Source: Candidatus Woesearchaeota archaeon CG11_big_fil_rev_8_21_14_0_20_43_8 (GTDB lineage Archaea > Nanobdellota > Nanobdellia > Woesearchaeales > CG08-08-20-14). Taken from it: a stretch of DNA of 7,845 nucleotides. Positions 1 through 7,056 of the stretch are shown in pieces (positions within the stretch are counted from its first letter, which is position 1; each line of letters opens with the position of its first letter). The stretch covers positions 1-7,845 of the forward strand of contig PCVE01000079.1 of NCBI GenBank assembly GCA_002762705.1. Direction: 5' to 3'. Under the pieces are notes generated by a model that was not told the origin of the DNA, did no database searches, and saw only the letters and a list, made by a program, of their open reading frames with translations. The position numbers were made by a program, and so were the translations under genes.

Positions 1-1773
1 AGTCGCTTTTATGTTTCGTCTGTGTTTTGCTATGGTTATACTGCCGTCTACATATGTGCTCCATGATATCTGTTTAAGGTAATTTCCCACAGGAAAGACC
101 TTTCCAGTAAGATCGAATACAAATGGTCCTTGCATTTGCAACGCCAGATGACGGATAGGTTTTGGTTCGATGACGATCCGAAGATGCGGGACATATTCTG
201 TGCATGGCGTGGTCGAGGATTTCAATTGCACCTTGTCTGAATATCTTTTGACAACTTTGATGATCGGAGAGAGCGTTGTTTTTGTCTTGGATGTCGGCCT
301 CTTCATTACCGCTGCTTTTTTCGGTCTCTTTCTCGCTTTAGGCTCTGCCTGAAGTAATGTTCTTGCGCTGATCGTCTTTTTCTTTTGTGCTTTTCTCGTT
401 TTATTCTTGACAGATGTGATCTTCTCTGTCTTAGTCTTTAGTGTCAGCTTTCCATCCATAGCTGGTCGTTTCGATGGATCGTTCACCCACCCGATCTCAT
501 TCTCTTTCAGTGGCCCCGCGTGATAAGTGAGCAGCCATCTCGCCTTCATGATCCGCGCAGAATTCTTGACGGCGTTATGATACATGAAATCGCCGACACT
601 AAACGTTGAGATGTCAGTCTTCAATCTTGACGGAAGAAGATCCATCGCTGTCGCGACTTTCTCTATATCTCTTTCTGTCCTCAGCCGTCCGATGAACCTT
701 GTCCCGATATTTCCAAATATCCTGTAATCTATATCGCCCGGGTTCTGCGTCGCGACTATTATCCCGAGTCCGAACGCTCGTGCTTGCCTGATGAGCAACT
801 CAAGCAGTTTCTTTGTCGGTGGATTTGCCGGCGGTGGAGGAAGAAGTCCAGCGAGCTCATCGATATAGAGTATATACTTGAGTCTTTGAGAGCCACCTTT
901 TCGTATCAGGAACTTATATAACTCTGAAAGTATCTGTTCGACAACGAACTGTTTCTCTTCCATATTGATCGCGAAGCGAAGATCGATGACAGATAATCTC
1001 GAACTTGATAGCATCGAGTCCATGTTCATGCGTTCTCCTTTTTTCCATGCCTGTTTTGCAGGTGAAGATAATATGAGATTCAATGAAGCGGCGAGCTTCT
1101 TTCGCTCTTTCTCGTTTATGAAATCATCTAATGGCAGGGATCCGATAGTCTCAATTGGTGGTTCGATGACCTGCTTTATCAGTCCCTCGATATCAAGATC
1201 TGATCCGGCGTTCCAGCTGTTGATGAGAAGTGATGACAAGAATGATTGCATCTTCTCTGCATTGCCACCCTTTATCCCCGCAAGCTGGACGATGGACGCG
1301 CTCACCGGCTCGACAAAATCGGCTATTATCGTCGGATCATCTGATGATAGTTTCGAGAATCCTTTCGGCGCGGAAAGATCAGGCATGAGCGATATCGACA
1401 GGCCCGCATTTGATTTAGGCGTGTATATCTTTGAATCCACTTTCGCAAGCTTCTTGATCAGGTTTTTGTCTATCTCCTGATTCTTCACAGCATCCGAATA
1501 GAGATTCGCGGCTTTCTCAGCGCTCTTTTTTCCACCAGAGACGAACGGCCTGAAATCGAAATCATCACTAGTGACAGCGAGTCCGCCAAGGTCGCCTTTT
1601 GGATCGATGGCTATCACAGAGATACCTGATGCTAGCGCTTCTTCTATAAGCACTTTTCCCATAACGGTCTTTCCAGAACCAGTCGTGCCAAGGACAACAG
1701 CGTGACGCGTAAGAGTATCCAACTCATACTTAAGTTTCTTCCCTGCTACAGAACCTATGTGCGCCCCGACCAT
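1..1773 (-). CDS. HerA/FtsK-type P-loop ATPase (COG0433-like), 3' end cut by the window
   Basis: Open for 591 codons from ATG at 1773 to the window edge, with no stop seen. Residues 29-36 are a Walker A (GTTGSGKT), followed by IDPKGDL at about 56-62. Walker B is ILYIDEL with Asp305-Glu306, then LPPPP. A sensor-like ATQNPGDIDY follows (Gln343), then an arginine-finger stretch GRLRTERD (363-369). The order and wording match the HerA-like ATPases annotated as helicase HerA-like or DUF87/DUF853 proteins. These are hexameric motors thought to move on DNA or pump it; the substrate of this branch is not known. The HAS-barrel found at the N-terminus of true HerA is absent, since the P-loop starts within 30 residues. 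From about 436 to 500 the chain is very rich in Lys/Arg and low in complexity, followed by a further folded-looking segment. No in-frame ATG, GTG or TTG lies between the upstream stop (1828-1830) and this ATG. A TATA box about 30 bases upstream suggests a leaderless message. Confidence 0.85.
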   Translation of the reverse strand, partial: MVGAHIGSVAGKKLKYELDTLTRHAVVLGTTGSGKTVMGKVLIEEALASGISVIAIDPKGDLGGLAVTSDDFDFRPFVSGGKKSAEKAANLYSDAVKNQEIDKNLIKKLAKVDSKIYTPKSNAGLSISLMPDLSAPKGFSKLSSDDPTIIADFVEPVSASIVQLAGIKGGNAEKMQSFLSSLLINSWNAGSDLDIEGLIKQVIEPPIETIGSLPLDDFINEKERKKLAASLNLILSSPAKQAWKKGERMNMDSMLSSSRLSVIDLRFAINMEEKQFVVEQILSELYKFLIRKGGSQRLKYILYIDELAGLLPPPPANPPTKKLLELLIRQARAFGLGIIVATQNPGDIDYRIFGNIGTRFIGRLRTERDIEKVATAMDLLPSRLKTDISTFSVGDFMYHNAVKNSARIMKARWLLTYHAGPLKENEIGWVNDPSKRPAMDGKLTLKTKTEKITSVKNKTRKAQKKKTISARTLLQAEPKARKRPKKAAVMKRPTSKTKTTLSPIIKVVKRYSDKVQLKSSTTPCTEYVPHLRIVIEPKPIRHLALQMQGPFVFDLTGKVFPVGNYLKQISWSTYVDGSITIAKHRRNIKAT

Positions 1774-1798
1774 ATCAATGCTGTCTCTCGAGGGATAG

Positions 1799-1810
1799 AT
1801 ATTTAAAACT
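1799..1810 (-). promoter_or_regulatory. TATA box of the HerA-like ATPase gene
   Basis: The minus strand reads AGTTTTAAATAT, centred about 31 bases before the ATG at 1773. An archaeal TATA box sits about 26 bases before the transcription start, so the mRNA would have a leader of only about 5 bases. No Shine-Dalgarno motif precedes the start, which fits leaderless translation. Confidence 0.55.
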
Positions 1811-1815
1811 TTCGT

Positions 1816-1835
1816 AAAAAAAAGAAGTTAAAAAA
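1816..1835 (-). terminator. T-tract terminator after rocD
   Basis: Directly after the rocD stop codon the minus strand reads five T, AACTTC, then eight T. There is no stem-loop, which is usual for archaeal intrinsic termination. It ends just upstream of the next gene's TATA box, so rocD and the ATPase gene are probably separate units. Confidence 0.55.
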
Positions 1836-3056
1836 TCAGAACTCTTTCAGCACTTTCTCGATCTTTGAAAGCGCACGATTCACAAGTTTCATCGGTATCA
1901 TAAGCGGCGGCGCGAATCTGATGGTGTACTTGTGTGAATCTTTTGCGAATATGCCTTCTTTTATGAGTCTCTTAGACACATCTCTTGCGATCGGATCGCC
2001 AAATTCCATCCCGATGAGAAGACCTTTGCCTCGTATTTCTGAGACGAGCGAGCTTGCGATCTCTTCTAATGAGCGCATGAAATAATCGCCAAGGTAAGCG
2101 GAATTCTCTATAAGATTCCTTCCTGTTGAGAACCATTTTCTCTCAAGTTCATGTATCGCTGCAAGACCGACTGCGCCAGCGAGCGGGTTCTCTCCATGTG
2201 TGCTGCCATCGCTTCCCGGGACGAACGCATTGTCCATGATATCTCTTGATGTGGCGATACCTGATATCGGATAGTAACCGCCGCCAAGGGCTTTTCCCAT
2301 GATGGTGATGTCTGGTCTCACGTCATAATGCTCAAAAGCGAACATCTTCCCTGTCCTTCCAAGCCCGGTCTGTATCTCATCAAGTGTTAGGATGATCCCT
2401 TTTTCTGTGCAGAGCTCTCTTGCTCCTTTAAGATATCCTTCCTCTGGCATCACGACTCCCGCTTCGCCCTGTATAGGTTCTAGAAGTACGCCTGCTGTGT
2501 TTTCGTTGATAGCAGATTCAAGCGCTGACAGGTCGTTGTATGGGACCGACCGAAATCCCTGTGTCAATGGCCCAAAACCGTCTTTTGACACATCATCGCT
2601 TGAGAAACTGATCACTGTCGTCGTCCTGCCATGGAAATTATTGTCAGCTACGATTATCTCTGCCTTGTCTGGTTCGATGCCTCTTTTGTATCCGTTCGCT
2701 CTCATTGCCTTTATCGCAAGTTCTACTGCTTCGACACCGCCGTTCTTCAAAAGAGCCGCTTCCATGCCGCTTAGTTCGCATACTTTTTTTAACAGAAGAC
2801 CGACTTCTGTGTTGTAAACAGCTCCTGATACAAGTGTGAGTGTCTTTCCTTGTCTTCTAGAAGCCTTTCTGATATTTTTGTTGCAATGTCCCTGGCTCAC
2901 TGATGAATAGCACGATAGCATGTCGATATATTCCTTGCCTTCAGCATCCCAGACCAATGCTCCACGGCCTTTTGCGAATGTGACGTCGTATTTTTTGTAA
3001 TGTTTTGCACCATATTTGTCTATAAGATCGCTGTAGAACAGATTTGATTTGACCAT
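1836..3056 (-). CDS. rocD: Ornithine aminotransferase (class III, PLP-dependent)
   Basis: 406 residues, the usual length for the family. It should move the delta-amino group of ornithine to 2-oxoglutarate, giving glutamate-5-semialdehyde (P5C) and glutamate in the cytoplasm. Landmarks in order: YGAKHY with Tyr20, CYSSVSQGHC with Tyr50, GVEAVE (107-112), FHGRT with Arg144, DGFGP (159-163), EPIQGEAGV with Glu198, DEIQTGLGRTG with Asp226, GKALGGG with the PLP lysine Lys255, and RFAPPL near the C-terminus. By alignment from memory, Tyr20, Tyr50, Arg144, Glu198 and Lys255 match human OAT Tyr55, Tyr85, Arg180, Glu235 and Lys292. The two tyrosines favour ornithine over acetylornithine aminotransferase. 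One oddity is GSTHGENPL where the family normally has GGNPL. The ATG at 3056 follows a G-rich Shine-Dalgarno site. An acetylornithine, lysine or GABA aminotransferase is a less likely reading. Confidence 0.9.
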   Translation of the reverse strand: MVKSNLFYSDLIDKYGAKHYKKYDVTFAKGRGALVWDAEGKEYIDMLSCYSSVSQGHCNKNIRKASRRQGKTLTLVSGAVYNTEVGLLLKKVCELSGMEAALLKNGGVEAVELAIKAMRANGYKRGIEPDKAEIIVADNNFHGRTTTVISFSSDDVSKDGFGPLTQGFRSVPYNDLSALESAINENTAGVLLEPIQGEAGVVMPEEGYLKGARELCTEKGIILTLDEIQTGLGRTGKMFAFEHYDVRPDITIMGKALGGGYYPISGIATSRDIMDNAFVPGSDGSTHGENPLAGAVGLAAIHELERKWFSTGRNLIENSAYLGDYFMRSLEEIASSLVSEIRGKGLLIGMEFGDPIARDVSKRLIKEGIFAKDSHKYTIRFAPPLMIPMKLVNRALSKIEKVLKEF

Positions 3057-3062
3057 ACATAA

Positions 3063-3069
3063 CCCCCCT
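3063..3069 (-). promoter_or_regulatory. Shine-Dalgarno site of rocD
   Basis: The minus strand reads AGGGGGG ending 6 bases before the ATG at 3056. Together with the TATA box about 45 bases upstream this makes rocD a leadered gene, unlike its neighbours. Confidence 0.5.
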
Positions 3070-3098
3070 TGTGCTTTATCATGGAAATATCATCTAGA

Positions 3099-3111
3099 TT
3101 ATAAATATTTT
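3099..3111 (-). promoter_or_regulatory. TATA box of rocD
   Basis: The minus strand reads AAAATATTTATAA. Its centre predicts transcription from about 3078, giving a leader of roughly 20 bases that contains the Shine-Dalgarno site. The TGTGGGG repeat at 3117-3136 lies just upstream of it. Confidence 0.6.
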
Positions 3112-3116
3112 GGACT

Positions 3117-3136
3117 TGTGGGGTGTGGGGTGTGGG
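3117..3136. repeat. Tandem 7-base repeat (TGTGGGG, 2.9 copies) in the divergent promoter region
   Basis: Three head-to-tail units of TGTGGGG, the last missing one base. They sit between the rocD TATA box and the sucC promoter, where an archaeal regulator would bind. Only three G-runs are present, so a standard intramolecular G-quadruplex is not expected. Confidence 0.6.
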
Positions 3137-3200
3137 CTAACATTCAGCATATAACAGACTGTGCAAGACAAAACTTTCACAACACTTTTGCCAATCACAA

Positions 3201-3210
3201 CAAATAAAAA
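3201..3210 (+). promoter_or_regulatory. TATA-like box of sucC
   Basis: CAAATAAAAA is centred about 28 bases before the sucC ATG. Transcription would begin at or within a few bases of the start codon. No convincing Shine-Dalgarno motif lies in front of the ATG, consistent with a leaderless mRNA. Confidence 0.45.
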
Positions 3211-3233
3211 GCAAGAGACCAATTGATGATGTC

Positions 3234-4310
3234 ATGAAACTAAAAGAGCATCAGGGAAAAGAGATACTCAGAAGATATTCCATCCCGGTCCCGAAGGGAT
3301 ACCTTGCAAAGACGCCAGATGAAGCGCTGGCAGGCATTGGTGACATGCAGGATGTCGTTCTGAAGGCCCAGGTGCTTGTCGGCGGCAGGGGAAAGGCCGG
3401 CGGTATAAAACCCGCGAATCGTGACGATATCCATCAGATCGCATCTGGATTGTTTGGCATGGACATAAAAGGGCTGAAAGTAGATGAAGTGCTTGTCGAA
3501 GAGAAGTTGAATATCCAAAAGGAGATGTTTCTATCCCTTACTGTGAACCGTAGCGAGCGAAACATCACACTCATCTTCTCTGATGAAGGCGGGGTCAACA
3601 TCGAAGAGCTTTCACAAGATGACCCTGAGAAGATCCACAAGTTCGGATTCCATACTGCAGAAGAACTTAAAGAGATCACTGAAAGTCTTTTCATCCAGCC
3701 GATTGCTATATCCATGTTCTCCATAATGAAAGATCTTGATTGTGAGCTTGTCGAGATAAATCCGCTCGTGCTTGCGAACGACAGGCTTGTCGCGGCAGAC
3801 GCAAAAGTAATAATCGATGATAATTCTCTGTTCCGTCATGAGGATCTAAGACCATCAAGTCAGAAGACAGAACTTGAGAAAGAGGCAGCGGAATCAGGAC
3901 TATCTTATGTGGAGCTAGATGGCGATATCGCGATAATCGGGAACGGCGCAGGCCTTGTCATGGCGACACTTGATGTGGTCGATCATTTCGGCGGGCGATG
4001 CGCAAATTTTCTCGATGTCGGGGGCGGAGCATCTGTCGAACGGATGAAGAAAGCGATGGATATCGTCCTGAGAAAAGATCCAAAAGGGCTTCTGATCAAT
4101 ATCTTCGGTGGCATAACCAGGTGCGACGAGATCGCGAGAGGCATTGTCGGCTACCGTGATTCACATAGCATGAAGATACCGATAGTCGTGCGTATGATCG
4201 GCACGAACGAGGATATAGGGAAGATATATCTCGATACGAATGGGCTTCATTCGCTTGATTCCATGGAAGAATGCGCAAAGACCATGGTCGATATGCTAGC
4301 CGCGAAGTGA
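3234..4310 (+). CDS. sucC: Succinate--CoA ligase, beta subunit
   Basis: 358 residues, about 30 fewer than E. coli SucC but collinear with it from end to end. It is the nucleotide-binding half of the ligase that interconverts succinyl-CoA + NDP + phosphate with succinate + CoA + NTP, working with the alpha subunit SucD. Visible: N-terminal LKEHQGKEIL (3-12), ATP-grasp phosphate loop VGGRGKAGGIK (49-59), EINPL (174-178) and the metal-site AADAK (188-191). The C-terminal CoA-ligase domain starts near 228 with GNGAGL (236-241), NFLDVGGGA (258-266) and NIFGGITRCDEIA (289-301). No sucD is next to it: the downstream neighbour is an unrelated gene on the other strand, 7 bases away. The start matches the E. 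coli start residue for residue. An overlapping ATG at 3225 is out of frame. An acetate:CoA ligase (ADP-forming) subunit is less likely, because the match to SucC runs the whole length. Confidence 0.92.
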   Translation: MKLKEHQGKEILRRYSIPVPKGYLAKTPDEALAGIGDMQDVVLKAQVLVGGRGKAGGIKPANRDDIHQIASGLFGMDIKGLKVDEVLVEEKLNIQKEMFLSLTVNRSERNITLIFSDEGGVNIEELSQDDPEKIHKFGFHTAEELKEITESLFIQPIAISMFSIMKDLDCELVEINPLVLANDRLVAADAKVIIDDNSLFRHEDLRPSSQKTELEKEAAESGLSYVELDGDIAIIGNGAGLVMATLDVVDHFGGRCANFLDVGGGASVERMKKAMDIVLRKDPKGLLINIFGGITRCDEIARGIVGYRDSHSMKIPIVVRMIGTNEDIGKIYLDTNGLHSLDSMEECAKTMVDMLAAK

Positions 4311-4317
4311 ACGATCA

Positions 4318-5814
4318 TTATTTGTATATCGTGACATGTCCTTTCTCATAGACCTTTGTCTTGTCAGAGAGCAGTTCGTTTTCATCTTTATCGAGCTTGG
4401 TGTTATCGCCGATGTAAAGAAGATCATAATCTGCTATATTATCTCTGAAGATATCTATGTCTCTTGTCTGCAGAGATGCTTTTGGTTCTGAAAGGACAGG
4501 CACCCAGATGAAAGCGCGCCAGCCGAACTCGTCGATATTGTTATAGAAGAGGATGCTCTCATCGCCAAGATTCTCTTTTAGATATTCGATCGCTGAGACT
4601 TCATCAGTCGTGATCGCAGGGCCGAGCATGGAGAAGAAAATCCCTAATTTAATTATTTGTATCAAAAGTGAAACAATTAGTATGGTCATTCCGATCCATC
4701 TTATATTCTTATCTTTTAAAACCCAATAAAATATATATGCTGCTGAAAGTGCAACAAGAATTGTCCAGATTGGATAAAAATTATAGATAAAATGTATGGG
4801 CCAGGATGGTTTTGGGAACAATATATGGCGACTAAGTATGAATAAGAAACCTCCAATAATCAAGAAGAACACTTTCAAGTCTTTTTTGAATAATATGTGT
4901 ACAATGCCAATCATAGATAATACATATACAATCGGTCCTTCCATCAAGAATGAGACTTTCCAGATTGATTGATATCCCCCTGCATCATGTGTGAGCAATG
5001 ATGTTTTAATCCACTCTTTGAGGAATACATTGATACTTAATAGGTCAGTGATGAAGAATCTCATTAACAGAATGAACACAAACACTGGTATGATCACATA
5101 TAATAACCCTTTCAGATCGCTTGGGCTGATTTTTTTGAATCTGATTCTGATATCTGGAAGTTTTATCTTCATTTTTTTATCAGCAATTGTTCCGAAAAAC
5201 AAAGACAGCTCTAATATCAAGATGAATAGCAATGTTGCTGAATGGATGATAGCAATAATACAATTAATAATGATTACGAGAATCATATCCGATTTTTTTC
5301 TTTCTTTTAACCATCTGCAGAAGAAGAAGAACGCTGCGAATCCGATAGATATCCCTGCTATAGTTGGCTGCATACCGCCAAAGATCATGAAATATGCGCG
5401 TATATTCAATACTGAATATGCAAGGACGAGCAAGGATATCAGCCTGTTCTCTGTCAATGTGAGAATGGCATAGTACATGAATATGTTGCCAAGCACGAAC
5501 AATGCAGCTATGAAAAAACCATTGATCACTAGCAGATCAGCATCGAAATATTGAAAGATGACTTTGTAGAATGCGATGAGGCCCGGAGGGTAATCTGATA
5601 CATTGTTTACTATATTCACATTTTTATTGACCGAAGAATCATATCCTCCTTGGACCCATGCTTTCGCGATCAGATAATAATAAGCGCCATCATATTGTGA
5701 AATCGGCCTGTCATATGATACTGTCGGCACTACCGCAAGGCCGATTGATAAGAATATCAACAATACTACTATGATCGATGATGTTTTTTGTGATATCAAT
5801 TGTCTATCAGACAT
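4318..5814 (-). CDS. Multi-spanning membrane protein, probable GT-C-type glycosyltransferase
   Basis: 498 residues from the ATG at 5814. An ATG 15 bases further out (5829) is possible, but only 5814 has a strong Shine-Dalgarno site (GAGGTG, 7-base spacer). TM1 spans about 12-31. The next loop carries SYDRPISQYDG (Asp42) and YPPG (75-78), where GT-C enzymes such as the Pmt/ArnT/GT39 group keep their catalytic acidic residue. About ten more hydrophobic segments follow. The last 99 residues (400-498) are soluble and begin DEVSAIEYLKENLGDE, like the polar tail of archaeal GT39-like proteins. The likely job is transfer of a sugar from a lipid carrier outside the cytoplasmic membrane. It is the second gene of an operon with the GT9 gene, overlapping it by 8 bases. 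The middle is AT-rich: 16 of 60 G+C at 4681-4740 against 31 of 60 at 4501-4560. GT-C membership rests on topology and loop features rather than a decisive motif. Confidence 0.72.
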   Translation of the reverse strand: MSDRQLISQKTSSIIVVLLIFLSIGLAVVPTVSYDRPISQYDGAYYYLIAKAWVQGGYDSSVNKNVNIVNNVSDYPPGLIAFYKVIFQYFDADLLVINGFFIAALFVLGNIFMYYAILTLTENRLISLLVLAYSVLNIRAYFMIFGGMQPTIAGISIGFAAFFFFCRWLKERKKSDMILVIIINCIIAIIHSATLLFILILELSLFFGTIADKKMKIKLPDIRIRFKKISPSDLKGLLYVIIPVFVFILLMRFFITDLLSINVFLKEWIKTSLLTHDAGGYQSIWKVSFLMEGPIVYVLSMIGIVHILFKKDLKVFFLIIGGFLFILSRHILFPKPSWPIHFIYNFYPIWTILVALSAAYIFYWVLKDKNIRWIGMTILIVSLLIQIIKLGIFFSMLGPAITTDEVSAIEYLKENLGDESILFYNNIDEFGWRAFIWVPVLSEPKASLQTRDIDIFRDNIADYDLLYIGDNTKLDKDENELLSDKTKVYEKGHVTIYK

Positions 5815-6898
5815 GTTTGAGCACCTCATCGACTGTTATCCATCGCATGCATTGGTGATGCTTGCAGTCGGTGAATATCCCATCGTGATAACATGGTCGG
5901 CAGGGAATATCTTTTTTGAGCACTATATCTTTTTTTCCAAGCGGGCCAAGTTTCACTGGGTCTGTCGGACCGAATATCGCGATGACTCGTTTTGTCACGG
6001 CGGACGCAATATGCATCGGACCTGAATCATTGCAGATCACTGTGCTGCATCTCGCCATCACTGATGCGCTTTCATTGATATCGCATTTTCCGATAAGGTC
6101 GATCACCTTGTCTTTTGGCAGATGACGAAAATGCTTTTTGAGCGCAGTGTCGCTTTCGCCGCCAAGCAGTATGATTGTCTTCCTGCTTTTTATAATCTCC
6201 TCTGCCAGAAGGGCATATTTTCCGATTGGCCATCGCTTCAGGTCGACTGTCTGGCCTGGATTCGATCCGCCGCCAGGTATGATGCAGACCACACTTTTTC
6301 CAGCCAACCTGTGTTTTTTCCATATCATGTCAGCGAATGCTATGGCTTTCTTGTCAAGGAACAGGTCCATCTTCTGGGTCTCTTTTTTGCATTCAAGCCT
6401 TCTAGCGATATCAAGATAATATTCGATATCATGTTTCTCATCATCATACAGTACCGAGACATTATTGGCAAAGCCTTCGCCATCTCTGTCGAATCCGATG
6501 GTCGGCGCAGAGAATAATCTTGCGTAGATATTGACGAGCCATGAACGATCAAGCACGATGATCAGGTCATAATATCTTTTCCTGATCTCTTTTGCGAGTC
6601 TTAGGAGCTCTCTTTTTTTCCGTCTAAAGAATATGGTGTCATCGAAAGTGATCATCTCATCTAAGTTCTTGTTCTTTTCGATGATCGAAGCAGACCACTT
6701 GCCGACCAGATAATCCAGTTTCGCTTTTGGAAATCTCTTTCTGAGCGCCCGAACTAGCGGGGTGGTCATCATGACATCTCCGATGGCCCCTATCTTGAAG
6801 ATAAGCACTTTCTTAGGATTCATTGGGAGATGTCCATCACCTGACATGAAAATCCTTCCAAGAGTGCACACTAAGCTCTTTATGGCGTTCTTTGGCAT
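5807..6898 (-). CDS. Glycosyltransferase family 9 (heptosyltransferase-like)
   Basis: 363 residues with the two Rossmann-like halves of a GT-B fold. The N-terminal half opens with KKVLIFKIGAIGDVMMTTP (29-47), the GT9 signature. In the C-terminal half are IIPGGGSNPG (206-215), ILLGGESD (243-250), NDSGPMHIASA (290-300) and IFGPTDPVKLGPLG (308-321). The tail carries the family's cysteine cluster: Cys333, Cys336, Cys345, Cys350. GT9 enzymes of bacteria add heptose from ADP-heptose to lipopolysaccharide. In an archaeon the sugar and acceptor cannot be read from sequence, but a surface glycan is likely given the GT-C partner downstream. Start choice: the ATG at 6898 lies about 31 bases after a TATA box and suits a leaderless mRNA. 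The ATG at 6847 has a good GGAAGG six bases upstream and would remove 17 residues. The ATG at 6823 would start right at the signature. Confidence 0.88.
   Translation of the reverse strand: MPKNAIKSLVCTLGRIFMSGDGHLPMNPKKVLIFKIGAIGDVMMTTPLVRALRKRFPKAKLDYLVGKWSASIIEKNKNLDEMITFDDTIFFRRKKRELLRLAKEIRKRYYDLIIVLDRSWLVNIYARLFSAPTIGFDRDGEGFANNVSVLYDDEKHDIEYYLDIARRLECKKETQKMDLFLDKKAIAFADMIWKKHRLAGKSVVCIIPGGGSNPGQTVDLKRWPIGKYALLAEEIIKSRKTIILLGGESDTALKKHFRHLPKDKVIDLIGKCDINESASVMARCSTVICNDSGPMHIASAVTKRVIAIFGPTDPVKLGPLGKKDIVLKKDIPCRPCYHDGIFTDCKHHQCMRWITVDEVLKHV
5822..5827 (-). promoter_or_regulatory. Shine-Dalgarno site that fixes the GT-C gene start
   Basis: The minus strand reads GAGGTG, then seven bases, then the ATG at 5814. 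It lies inside the last codons of the GT9 gene, so the two genes are probably translationally coupled. Confidence 0.65.
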
Positions 6899-6921
6899 GG
6901 TGTGCTTGGTGTTTGATTGAA

Positions 6922-6938
6922 CATTTATATATATATTG
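6922..6938 (-). promoter_or_regulatory. TATA box of the GT9/GT-C operon
   Basis: The minus strand reads CAATATATATATAAATG, an alternating TA run centred about 31 bases before the ATG at 6898. It is the clearest TATA element in the window and predicts a start of transcription within a few bases of that ATG. Confidence 0.65.
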
Positions 6939-7056
6939 GTCGTTTCGGCGCTATAGAAAGTCTTTTGTCATCGTTATCTATTCACGACTTATCATCCTAG
7001 CAGGGTACTCTGGCGATCATACTGACGGAAATAGATACTAATGTGATCCATTTTTG
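6939..7056. other. Intergenic stretch with no visible gene
   Basis: Between the operon promoter and the hairpin cluster. Both strands carry frequent stops and no start with a ribosome-binding site. I see no tRNA, no well-formed C/D box pair and no notable repeat here. Confidence 0.4.

Noticed and set aside
170..352. 60-codon hydrophobic frame on the plus strand
   Set aside because: Antisense of the Lys/Arg-rich linker of the ATPase. Lys codons read backwards give Phe and Leu, which explains the false membrane look.
965..1480. 171-codon open frame on the plus strand
   Set aside because: Exact antisense of the HerA-like ATPase core, whose motifs are unmistakable on the other strand. The plus-strand product has no recognisable domain or start signal.
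2392..2817. 141-codon open frame on the plus strand
   Set aside because: Antisense of the conserved part of rocD. It is a by-product of codon use, with no ribosome-binding site.
3117..3136. G-quadruplex in the rocD-sucC promoter
   Set aside because: There are only three G-runs. Four are needed for an intramolecular quadruplex.
4311..4330. Shared terminator between sucC and the GT-C gene
   Set aside because: The 7-base gap and its edges contain neither a T-tract nor a hairpin on either strand. Where these transcripts end cannot be seen.
4991..5473. 160-codon open frame on the plus strand
   Set aside because: Antisense of the transmembrane core of the GT-C gene. The composition mirrors the hydrophobic codons of that gene.
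6122..6517. 131-codon open frame on the plus strand
   Set aside because: Antisense of the GT9 gene, which is fully supported by family motifs.
6960..7040. C/D box guide RNA
   Set aside because: CTGA and GATGATA-like strings occur, but not in the C-D'-C'-D order with proper spacing on either strand.
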